Source: Pythium myriotylum (lineage: Eukaryota; Oomycota; Peronosporomycetes; Pythiales; Pythiaceae). Taken from it: 64,000 nucleotides of DNA. The DNA is taken from positions 434,001 through 498,000 of the forward strand of contig JALJCQ010000013.1 of NCBI GenBank assembly GCA_023091665.1, read 5' to 3'. Below, one piece after another: positions 32,948-41,853 of the stretch (its first letter is position 1; each line of letters begins with the position of its first letter). The position numbers and the translations under genes are program-made. Below the pieces are notes generated by a model. It did no database searches and was not told the origin of the DNA. It worked only from the letters and a program-made list of their open reading frames with translations.

Positions 32948-34867
32948 TCAAATCGCACGACGGTTACGACGGCTACTCGATCGCTGTGGCGATGCCCGGA
33001 CCCACAAACCCTCCGCAAATTCTGTGATGTTGTCTTCATCTTCCCAGACTGGCTCCTTTCTGGGACCGGTTGTAAACATGAACTTCTCTATCACCGAGAA
33101 TCCGGAAGGTGATATGCTGTCTGCTAACACGTGGATGTGGACATGAGGGTGTTTTGCTGCTGCCTCGACAATCAGGCGTCTCAACGTGTCGAAGTACTCC
33201 TGACTCCATGGGCGACTCACTCGTGTATGGGAATTGTTGGTGATTGTGAGGATGACGTCGCGCGATAAAATCGGAAGTTGGCCCACATGGTCAACAAGCG
33301 ACTTTAAGAAACCCGAGACTACGTCGTAGAACCTAAGATCCGGAGCAGTAGCACGTTGGTCGCCGACACCAACTTGAAATGTTCTACGTTCGGTTGTTGC
33401 AGCCTTATGGTTCGATATTAAATCGAACAGACCAGAACCCGTAACATTCACTGTGTCGAGCTCTGTAAACGTCAGCCATGGCAATGACCCAAGTGCATGC
33501 AGCGATCGATCCGTGAATGACTCAATCGGGCGATTTGACTCCTCGTTGAAGACTGCAGGAGTCATCGATACAGTCGTCAATTGTGGGCAAAACTGAACAG
33601 TAGCCTTCCAGAATTCGTCACCAAAGACCTCAGGATCCATGGTCGGATTGCTAGCGAGATAGTACCGTTCGAACCTCGGCCCACCTTCAAGCTGACGTGG
33701 AAAGTACCAGGTGATATGAAGGGTGCGCAAATTTGGACATGCACGCAGAGCCAATTCAACTTTCTTGGCACCAGGACCGTGGCCTTCAGACACGAGGGCA
33801 TCTCGTGTAGCTGTGTCAAACTTCGCGAGGTGCCTACTCCAAAGCCAGTTTACCGCTGTCGAAAAGGTCATTTTCCTCAGCCGAGGCTTGGTGTGGTCGC
33901 CAAACACCTGGAAGTACCGAGTCGCAAACGGCGCGACAATCCAGTTGAACTCCGTGAGCTTGCAGAGAGACGAGCAGAAATATATCCACGTGCTGAGGTC
34001 GGCACACCATTGTTCCGAACAAATCTTCTCGTGTATGTCGGCCATGGATGTTCGGTAGCCATCGAGGATCTCGATATTGGGAGCGAAGCGAACCACGCTC
34101 TCCAAATAAGCTCGCGTTTCGTCAGGCGAGTTGATATCATTGCGCATACTCAAAGCGAGGCGTCGGAACCCCACCTGCCCCGATTCCTTGAGCGACTTGT
34201 CCATGGCGCCATACACCGCGTCTATCAGATCCTTGCGAGATTCCGCACTAGGCACGAGCGACATGCTGTAGCCTGAGTGCGGAGGGTGCGTCACAAGAGA
34301 GCGAAGACGATGACTGTGGTGGCTCGCAGCTCTCACGATCATCGCGATCGTCGAAGGGTTGACATTCTCCATCAGTTCGAGATTCAAATCTTCCAACACG
34401 GGCAACTGGCTGAACACCGCCCACCACTGCACGGCCGAGGCTGCGCTCGCCTTGAGCCCATCGCCCGTCTCTTTCTTAGCGAACGGAAGCCTCGCCACGA
34501 CCACGTGGCTCACGAACGCGCGTCGCAGCGTGAGCTGGCGTCGCAGTTCGAGCATCGTCTGTCGCGTTGCCATTTGTAGTTTCAGTGTAAACTTGCTCAG
34601 CGCGATCTCGCTCGCTGCGTCACGAGCGAGCGTGCGCCAGGCCGTGGACACGCGCGCGAACTGCTGCAGCGACTCGACGGCCGCTCGCTGGCTCGGCAGC
34701 CGTCGCGACGGATTGGAAATGAGCGCCATCGCGCTGCTGGGATCGTCGCGGTTCGAGCGCTTCTCGGCCTCGCGCTCGACCGCCCAGAGCAGCAGACGCC
34801 GCGCGAGTGCCGACGGCAGCGCCGCGAGCCCACGCTCGCTCGTCGGGGTCGGCGCCATCATCATCAT
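32948..34867 (-). CDS. F-box/LRR-like protein 5
   Basis: 639 residues; several Met codons at the start (MMMM), so the exact start is uncertain by a few residues. F-box-like GLAALPSALARRLLLWAV, then FARVSTAWRTLARDA, block ELRRQLTLRRAFVS, hallmark EFNWIVAPFATRYFQVFG, MDPEVFGDEFWKA and SFTDRSLHALGSLPWL. C-terminus rich in Arg/Ser rather than acidic. Converges with gene 4, with about 100 bp between stops. Confidence 0.72.
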   Translation of the reverse strand: MMMMAPTPTSERGLAALPSALARRLLLWAVEREAEKRSNRDDPSSAMALISNPSRRLPSQRAAVESLQQFARVSTAWRTLARDAASEIALSKFTLKLQMATRQTMLELRRQLTLRRAFVSHVVVARLPFAKKETGDGLKASAASAVQWWAVFSQLPVLEDLNLELMENVNPSTIAMIVRAASHHSHRLRSLVTHPPHSGYSMSLVPSAESRKDLIDAVYGAMDKSLKESGQVGFRRLALSMRNDINSPDETRAYLESVVRFAPNIEILDGYRTSMADIHEKICSEQWCADLSTWIYFCSSLCKLTEFNWIVAPFATRYFQVFGDHTKPRLRKMTFSTAVNWLWSRHLAKFDTATRDALVSEGHGPGAKKVELALRACPNLRTLHITWYFPRQLEGGPRFERYYLASNPTMDPEVFGDEFWKATVQFCPQLTTVSMTPAVFNEESNRPIESFTDRSLHALGSLPWLTFTELDTVNVTGSGLFDLISNHKAATTERRTFQVGVGDQRATAPDLRFYDVVSGFLKSLVDHVGQLPILSRDVILTITNNSHTRVSRPWSQEYFDTLRRLIVEAAAKHPHVHIHVLADSISPSGFSVIEKFMFTTGPRKEPVWEDEDNITEFAEGLWVRASPQRSSSRRNRRAI

Positions 34868-35150
34868 TGGCTTCTTTCTCCACGAAAAGGTTCTCGAATC
34901 TGATATGGAGGAACATGGCTTGCATCAACCCGTGAAAATGTATACCAGACAACTTCAAGCGCCAGACAGGAATCCTATGACGCCTCGTGTTGGCTTCGCT
35001 GGCCATGAGTACATTTGTCAGCTCTATCTCCACTACTAATCAGTACCCGTGTACTCTTACGACAAGGTGTGACGATGGACGGCCCAAGAATGGGGTTAGA
35101 GGTCTTGGTATCTCGTCAAAGAAATCCTCTGTGAAGGATGCGAGCTCTTG

Positions 35151-36233
35151 CTAACTTGGTGGACACTCTTTGGCGGGAGCCAAGAGCGGGTAGAGCGTTT
35201 TCTCGAAGACCGGGCGGAACTTGCACTCGACCGTGCCGTTGTAAGGGATCTCGTCCATGAGCCAGCAGCCGTGACTGACGTTCGCGACCACGTGGAGGAA
35301 GAGTCCGCCGCGTTTGTCGAGCGTCGCGAGTCCGTACGTGTCGTCGACGTATTCTTGAGTCTGCTCCATGGGCAAGACGCGCAGCGTCTTGAACTTTGTC
35401 TCCAGTTCTTCAATGGACGAGACGTCTTCGTAGGCGCCGAGCACGGCTGACTGCCACGGCGAGACGCCAGCGTCGACCGGCGAGCCGAAGAAGTGGGCTG
35501 CCTTGAGTCGGAGGAAGTTGCTCTTGCGACGAGCCTGGTCCGCCACAATCGCCTCGGTCGACGGCGTTTGCAAGTTACCGACAACAGGCCAAAACGGATT
35601 GTATTCGATCCACTTGCTTTTGTACGGAGAACGATAGAGATTGTAGCCGGCGTTGACGAACTGCAGTTCCGGACGCGCGATGTGGACCTTGATCCAGTCC
35701 GTGACCATCTTGCCGCTCGCGATGTCGGCGTCGCCGTACTGCTTGTAGTTGAAGACACTCGTGTTGGTCATGACCCCGGCTAGTACGTCAAGGAAACCGT
35801 GGGCGGGTAACACGTCCGAGGCTTGCGGGCCGTAAAAGAGTCCGTTGGCTGCGCCAGCGACACTGATGAGTGTGTGGATCTTGTGGTCGTCCATCTCGGC
35901 GGCGATGGCACGGACCAGCGCGCCACCCTGGGAGTGGCCGATCAACACGTAGCCGCCGTCGAAGCGAGTGTCGTTAGCAGTGATCGCTCGGATCTGGGCG
36001 ATCGCCAGCGTCAGCTGCGTCGGGAGGTCTCGTGTGGAGCACTCGTTCTCGCAGCCATTGAGTGCCACGAACGGGCGGGAGTCGGTCGAGAGGTTCTGCT
36101 TGAGTCCTGCGGCGACGTCCGAGTTGGAGGCGTAACCGTGGAGAAAGAGGATCGGCAACTTATCGATCGAAGCGGAGGTAGCGACGACGCAAAGCAGTGC
36201 GAAATAGACGACGAGGCAAGCAGCACGAAGCAT
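35151..36233 (-). CDS. secreted lipase, palmitoyl-protein thioesterase-like
   Basis: 360 residues from the Met at 36233, chosen because it begins a classic signal peptide (MLRAACLVVYFALLCVVATS); an in-frame Met at 36338 would add 35 hydrophilic residues. Alpha/beta hydrolase: oxyanion region LPILFLHGYASNS, nucleophile elbow GHSQGGA (Ser about residue 108), a segment YVDDTYGLATLDKRG close to one conserved in palmitoyl-protein thioesterases, and a late His in VSHGCW. The family removes palmitate from protein Cys in lysosomes or outside the cell. Several N-glycosylation sequons (NDT, NTS, NVS, NGT). An initiator-like CTCAATTC lies about 45 bp upstream. Confidence 0.78.
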   Translation of the reverse strand: MLRAACLVVYFALLCVVATSASIDKLPILFLHGYASNSDVAAGLKQNLSTDSRPFVALNGCENECSTRDLPTQLTLAIAQIRAITANDTRFDGGYVLIGHSQGGALVRAIAAEMDDHKIHTLISVAGAANGLFYGPQASDVLPAHGFLDVLAGVMTNTSVFNYKQYGDADIASGKMVTDWIKVHIARPELQFVNAGYNLYRSPYKSKWIEYNPFWPVVGNLQTPSTEAIVADQARRKSNFLRLKAAHFFGSPVDAGVSPWQSAVLGAYEDVSSIEELETKFKTLRVLPMEQTQEYVDDTYGLATLDKRGGLFLHVVANVSHGCWLMDEIPYNGTVECKFRPVFEKTLYPLLAPAKECPPS

Positions 36234-36274
36234 CTTGAGTGGTGTGTGGTGGTGATCGGTGGTGATCGAGAGGC

Positions 36275-36282
36275 GAATTGAG
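36275..36282 (-). promoter_or_regulatory. initiator-like motif of the thioesterase-like gene
   Basis: CTCAATTC inside ACTCAATTCGCCTC, matching the block upstream of DLH copies 1 and 2 although the genes are unrelated. Confidence 0.45.
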
Positions 36283-36339
36283 TTGTGGGCTTTGCTTGGT
36301 GGGCTCTTTATCATCGCCGAGTTTGCTCTAATCTTCAAT

Positions 36340-37115
36340 TGACCAAGAGTACAGCCCTGTCAACAATACTGCCATTCGTGTAGTGCCACGCTGGAACCAT
36401 GTCGCAATGGAAGAGTCGACTCCTTGTACAGGTAGGGGATTTGGCCACGCTACCGTAGTTGAGAAATACTGCATGAAATCGCTCGACTGTGGTCACTGTT
36501 CCTGTTGACGTTTTCTTTTTTGCGAGCTAGTGGTAAAGGCTCGTTCGGGCTGGCTCTTTGTCAGTTGAATAATGAACATGGCGACAGGTAAGTGCGGTGT
36601 CAACAATCACCTCTTGCCAGCGTGGCAAACTCAGCTCTATCACATTCCAAACATCAACACGAACACCTTTAGGTGAAACCGTATTGCGACTACATCAACA
36701 TTTCAAATCCAGTTGGTACTGCATACCATCCACGCTGGTGTTGCATCGGAGTAGAAGTCATCTACCTGGAAGTTGTTGTCCCCGGTTTGGTATCAGTGTG
36801 ATCAAAGAGCAGAATCTAACCAAAGCCGTCGACTAGCTGCCTCATAATCTTCAGTTCGCCGACCATCCAGTCGGTCCCGTGTGAAAAGCCAAGTGCACAT
36901 ATAATTGCACCAACGCCACGCAACAGATTTCCAACTTGCATCTTCAGCCGGACACCTGACTGAGTCAAGTTGCAAGGCGAGCTCCTGAGTATCTCATGCG
37001 CAAATACAATTGGCTATATATGTAGCGTATATGTTCATCAAATACTATGATTGGCTACAAATGGACATGGATTTTCCCGCCTTTCTCGGGGAGGGTATGA
37101 CACGCATCACACACC
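36340..37115. other. intergenic region without a recognised gene
   Basis: About 780 bp of upstream sequence between divergent genes. ATTGGCTA boxes (inverted CCAAT) occur near 37010 and 37045, within about 110 bp of the downstream pseudogene start. Otherwise nothing recognised. Confidence 0.4.
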
Positions 37116-37958
37116 ATGGAGCTCGCTCGCATTCTCCCGTCGCCTCGCGAAGCCCCGCGCGCCTCCCGAGGCTTCGACCTCTCGCTGCTCCCGTCGTCGG
37201 TCGTCGGCGCAGCGCTGCGTTTCCTCGAGGCTCCCTCGGTTGACGGCGCCCTCACGGTCCAGCCACAAGTCTTCCCGCTGCGCGAGCTCCGAGCGGCTGC
37301 CTGTGTCTCCAAGCAGTGGCACGCGAGACGACTAGCGAGATCGCGCTCTCGCGTGTCATCATATCCGTCGACATAGCGCGCAAGTCGGACTTGCTCGAGT
37401 TGCGGCGCCAGCTCGCGCTCCATCGCCACTACCTGCGCGAGCTCGCGATCACGAATGTGCCGCTCTTCGACGCTGTTGGCGACGGCTTGTGGGGCGCTGC
37501 GTTCAGTCTCGCGCCGAATATCCAAAGTTTCTCGATGGAGAGCTGTCGTGAACATGTGCCCAGCAGGATATCTGAGATCGTGCGCCCCCTCCGGAAACTA
37601 TGTCCAGATGTCACAACCCTCGTGCTACCAAGCACTCCAATTAGCCTGCCTCCGTTCCGACCGCAATTGAAGGAGTACGCATACGCGTTGGTGGGGGCTC
37701 TGGACCAGTGGAAACGCTCCGGCGCGAGTCACGGGATCCACAAGTTTTGTGTTGGGCTACATCATCTGATGACAGGAGTTCCGGAGTCCGTGAACTGGGT
37801 GGATACCTTGATACAAGTATGCCCAAATGCTGAACGTTTCAATGGACACTCGAGGACGAGGAGCGCTATTGAGCAGTGGACCACCGACGAATACTGGTTT
37901 TTGGATCTGCCGACTTGGACGCGGTTCTGTTCGACAATGAATAATCTGACCGAAGCCG

Positions 37959-37967
37959 ATTGGACCC
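37959..37967 (+). repeat. 9 bp target-site duplication, left copy
   Basis: ATTGGACCC immediately before the element; identical to 39790-39798 on its other side. In the undisturbed gene it would occur once. Confidence 0.85.
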
Positions 37968-39789
37968 GGATAATAATTAATACCTGTAGTCCTAGTAATG
38001 AATGACCTGTTACCGTCACCCACAATCTGCATACCTGTTGTTTGTACTGAACACCTGTTACAGTAGTAACAGGAGTTTAGCAAGTCTTATATCAGTAAGT
38101 TTACTTCAATGTAGCCATATCTCCCGACTTTGATCACCCGCGGTGTGTTTATACCCTCACTCATGCAGCGCCACAACAGCTCCCTTGTGATCCACAGACG
38201 GCATCAAGGTAAGGATCCTCATTCCCTGCTACCATATTTAGCGCTCCGCCCTCGTTGCGTTGTTCCTGGCGGTGGCCCCGTACTTCGCGTTCTCTTCGAG
38301 TTCGGCTTCAGCAATCGTGGTCTCGACCTCATGCATTGTAAACGCGCTACAATGGCAGATAAAGTGGCTGCTAAGGAGAAGGGCATCGACATGACCGATT
38401 TTTCCGAGAAGAACATGCTGCGCGCCTAGCCAAAGGCCACCTGTCGATCTGAAGTCACCGACGCGCTACGTGTGCTGGCTGTATTTGCGCGTTTCTTCTA
38501 CAATTCTCAAGCCAATGACTTGATCACGGCGGCAGCGGCTTTCGTCGACATTCACACTGGTATTAATGACAGCGATGAACTCGGTTGGAGCCACATCTCC
38601 TTTTGGATCTCCGACAAATCCGGTAAATTTTGCTCACTTCTGGTCTGTGGTGACCCATAAGCCGCGCTTGCTGTGGCGAGCGAAAGTAATCGCTATGATG
38701 AAATGCTGGCTCAACTCAACGATTTGGGGCACCGTCACCGCCGCTCAGCAACCGCGTCAACAGGAACTGCTCGGTCGGCAGCATAAGGGACCAAGCGCCC
38801 CGACCGCCACCAGCGATCTTCTGCTCTCGCCTTGCCACCGTCTGTGGTGGCAGGTCTGCAACGGCAGGGGCAACGACGCACGTGTCTGAAATGTTTGTCT
38901 CAAGATGGTTGCACAGGCAATGGTAGTGATGGCTGCTTCTATCCCCGACGAGCACACTTCATTACCAAGAAGGTGTGGTGTGGTTTCCCAGCGTATTATG
39001 CTCGCCGGTTCTATCATCAACGAGCTGTACACTAGTTGTGCGCTCGGAGAGCGCCTCAACAATGGTGCCAGGACGTCTCGCGCGGCAGCAACGTCAGTAA
39101 CCATCGGCCTCTCTGGCTCCAAGAACGATCAGTACGGGAGGGGCGCCTGGCGCACGATGCATGCGTCCGGTGACCGTTAACTGCGCCCGGTCAAGGCGCT
39201 CGGCCACATCCTCGATGCGAGAGACAAGCTCGGCCAGAAGGCACGCAGCAGTCGCTTCCTTTGCTTTGACCTAAGTTCGACGCATGTGTCTACAGCGTTC
39301 AAGTCTGCGGCAGCCATAGCAGGCGTGCCCAAAACAAACTACGCGACCCATTCGATTCGTATTTGCGGTGCTACAGCCCTGCTCAACGGCCACGCGGACA
39401 GTCTGTCCATCAAGCTGCTCGGAAGGTGATGTCCAAATGTTTTGAAGATTACCCTGTGCAAGCTGCCAAGGCCACTGTTGACCTCTCCAAGCATGTTGTA
39501 ACACTGCTCCTCGCCCCCGTGGACGCGGCGCATTCTTCATTGGAGTAAGAACCATCGATTGGCTAACGCTCACCGTTAGCCTCGAAGAGCCACTTGTGAT
39601 TGGCTTACTCTTCGTGGCTAACGGTGGGCGTTAGCCCAATCGATGATTCTGATTGGCTATTAAGTGATATCCTGGCTATTCTGGGCAAAACTGAATGTGA
39701 CACATGTTCAGTACAAACAACAGATGTTCAGTGTCTTGGATGCATCAACAGGTTTATGGGTTCACAATAACAGGTTTTAATTTGCACCC
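37968..39789 (+). mobile_element. decayed tyrosine-recombinase transposon with terminal inverted repeats
   Basis: 1822 bp bounded by a 9 bp duplication. The ends are inverted repeats: the outer 19 bases match at 14 positions, both beginning GG and reaching AATTAA.ACCTG, and a perfect 19 bp inverted pair (CTGTTGTTTGTACTGAACA) lies at 38035-38053 and 39705-39723, the same distance from each end to within one base. Inside, plus-strand frames with in-frame stops resemble oomycete tyrosine-recombinase transposon proteins: ALRVLAVFARFFYNSQANDL with AAAAFVDIHTG, a Cys-rich CLSQDGCTGNGSDGCF, then the recombinase core YATHSIRICGATALLN (HxxR), ADSLSIKLLGRW and, one frame over, FEDYPVQAAKAT with the likely catalytic Tyr. 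Not autonomous. Confidence 0.75.
39551..39648. repeat. nested foldback repeat inside the element
   Basis: About 45 bp arms around a centre near 39600, with cores ATCGATTGGCTAACGCTCACC and GGTGGGCGTTAGCCCAATCGAT differing at few positions. It could be a small hairpin element that entered later, or part of the transposon. Confidence 0.75.
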
Positions 39790-39798
39790 ATTGGACCC
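39790..39798 (+). repeat. 9 bp target-site duplication, right copy
   Basis: ATTGGACCC, matching the left copy; the coding sequence resumes at the next base. Confidence 0.85.
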
Positions 39799-40468
39799 CA
39801 TGGCCGTTCGCGACCGTTTTCTTCGAGATCTTCGGTCAGTATCCAAAGCCACGACTCAAGGAACTGGACATTTGTACTCCGATGAATTGGAATTGGGAGA
39901 AGTACCTCTCAGTCGACTCACCCACGAAAGAGGCTCTGTTGAACAAAGGGTATGGTGGTTCAACTACCCATGTGCATGCAGCGCTACGCGCTTGCCCAAA
40001 CCTCGAAGAAATTAATCTGCACTGGTATAACCCCGCCATCGAAACACTCACTGGCGAGCCACAACCAAGTCCAAGTGGGTTTCGCTATCCTTCGACGAAG
40101 ATGATGGATCCGAGCGTTTTTGGGGATGAGCTTTGCGAAGCAATTGCATGTTATCAATTTGATGACCCGCCAATGATGATTTTGTGTAGTACAAGCTCGT
40201 CCGCAGCAGTATCGGCATCAAGCTTATTCTGGCTGACCAGTGTAAACCCTAAGAGAGCAAGCGCTCCCTTCATAGACATCTTGCTCGTCCGAGGTGAATC
40301 GAATTGGATTCGGTAACGGTAACCTTAGTGAAATGTGCGTCAGGATCATTTAAGATTACTCGGACCTGAAGGTTGCAACAGCAATGGTTGCTCAGTGTAC
40401 ATATATTGCATGATGAATCGACACATACAGATCTACTTCGCGACAAACTAGAGAGAACCCTTCTCCGC

Positions 40469-40987
40469 TCAAAGGAGCTTCGTCTTCTTGTTCTTTTTGC
40501 AGGACTTCGGCTTGTTGTTCGACGGCTTCTTGTTGCTTCCGGCTGGCGTAGGCGTGGCTTTGTTAACGCCATCGTTGCTATTACCTTCACCGTTCGAGGG
40601 TTTCGAGTTGCTGCTTCCTGGGGCAGGTGCTGGAGAGGCCTTGTTATCACTCGCACAGGTCGTACCAGCCCCTGGGTCCGTTGTGAATGCACTGACTGAT
40701 TGTGGGGCCGGCGAGCCGACCTTCCATGTGCAGCACGGGTCACCGAAGGCTTCACCGTTCGTAATTTTTGCGCCCGGGAAAGTCTGTTTGCAGAAGTCAG
40801 CACTCCACGCTGTACCGGCGTTGAGGAATGCCGTGCCAAAAGCCGTGTAGCCGGAGTCACCTTTGTGGCCAAGCGCCTTGGCAAATTTGTCACCATTCGG
40901 GAGCTGCTTCAGGAAAGACTGCATGCCCTGGACAGAGGAGACAGCGAGGAGAGCGGAGATGGCGGCGGCGTACACAAATCCCTTCAT
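40469..40987 (-). CDS. temptin-like secreted protein with Ser/Pro/Lys tail
   Basis: 172 residues. Signal peptide about 1-21 (AAAISALLAVSSVQG), then a temptin-like domain (about 22-105): FLKQLPNGDKFAKALGHKG, YTAFGTAFLNAG, WSADFCKQTFPG, KITNGEAFGDPCCTWKVG. The family is a small Cys-paired secreted domain first described in a mollusc pheromone protein and common in oomycete secretomes; its role there is not settled. The Asp-rich calcium-like segment usual before TNGEE is replaced by FPGAK. The C-terminal 65 residues are low-complexity Pro/Ser/Asn/Gly ending in a basic KSCKKNKKTKLL. No obvious operon-like neighbour. Confidence 0.7.
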   Translation of the reverse strand: MKGFVYAAAISALLAVSSVQGMQSFLKQLPNGDKFAKALGHKGDSGYTAFGTAFLNAGTAWSADFCKQTFPGAKITNGEAFGDPCCTWKVGSPAPQSVSAFTTDPGAGTTCASDNKASPAPAPGSSNSKPSNGEGNSNDGVNKATPTPAGSNKKPSNNKPKSCKKNKKTKLL

Positions 40988-41341
40988 AGTTTTCGTTGTT
41001 CGGTTGGTGCTGCTGACGACGCAAGTTGGAGAATGAGGACATGCAGCGTCAGAATGGCAAGGCTCATTTCGAGCTCAGGGAAGCACGAGAATACGGAGCG
41101 CATGCTTCGAATCCCATTCGTTGTCGACTTCGTGTGGAATCGGTACACGCCCAGTTGGTTGACGAGTCGTGCCTTTATCGGATGCTCCAAATTTTATTGC
41201 GTCTAGGCACGGAAAGCGCCCGATGACGCTGCCGTTTAGATGTATGTCTGTCTTCCACATAGTCCTGATGATGAAGGTGAAGTCTATTGAGCGCATTAAA
41301 TGTACTCTAATAGCTGGGGCTCTGTGCCGCCTCATGTTCTG

Positions 41342-41791
41342 TTACCGTGGGTCAACCTGACTAGAGAGCCAGGGCTGTAAGTCAGAGGGCGCGAGCCGTG
41401 GTAAGTCTGCGTGGCAGACTTGACCAGTGGGGTGACGGGCGTGACTCGATTGTCTTGTGCCCGTCGCGTGGGTTGCCAGGGCTCCCACCATGGTGTGATG
41501 GGCCTTGAGCTGATGGTGCCAGAGGCGTACGCCGACGATGTCGGCGAGTCGTCGAGCCGTGTGGTACAGCCGTCTGAGAGCGTCGTTCTTGGGCGGCCGG
41601 TAGTCGCGCAGTTGCCGGAGGATGAGTTTGCTGTCACCAAGAACTGTGCGGCCGTGCCAGCCGTTGTCCACCGCCGCTCGTAGATCCACATAGTCCATCT
41701 TGCTATGAAGGCCTTTTGCAGGTTTCTCGGCCTTCAGCATCAAGATATTTGGTTCGTTATGCCGCCGTGTTGTTCCCACTAATGAAGCCAC
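41342..41791 (-). pseudogene. RNase H domain remnant of a retroelement
   Basis: The frame retains the third strand with LGDSKLILRQLRDYRPPKND and the following helix, as in retroelement RNase H, but the N-terminal DGG and Glu motifs are missing and the late Asp motif reads TMVGALATHA instead of MADxLAN. Inactive fragment. The related piece at 20066-20624 is more complete. Confidence 0.55.
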
Positions 41792-41853
41792 TTAAACTTG
41801 AATGCGAAATCGGCGCCTACGCATCGTATAGTTAGTTTCGCTGAGTAATACGA

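Larger units (their letters stand above)
37116..40190 (+). pseudogene. F-box/LRR-like gene interrupted by a mobile element
   Basis: The start at 37116 gives an F-box-like segment (LSLLPSSVVGAALRFLE, AACVSKQWH). A frameshift near 37315 moves the family sequence into the frame ARETTSEIALSR, continuing through ELRRQLALHRHYLRELAI to NNLTEADW at 37966. There a 1822 bp element is inserted. The gene resumes at 39799 with PFATVFFEIFG, MNWNWEKY and CPNLEEINLHWYNP and fades after DPSVFGDELCEA (about 40150), so the last third is missing. Removing the element plus one target-duplication copy restores the local frame exactly, but the upstream frameshift and the lost 3' end still leave the gene broken. Confidence 0.85.

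Noticed and set aside
35493..36281. Plus-strand frames antisense to the thioesterase-like gene
   Set aside because: No recognisable motifs; the opposite strand has signal peptide and catalytic motifs.
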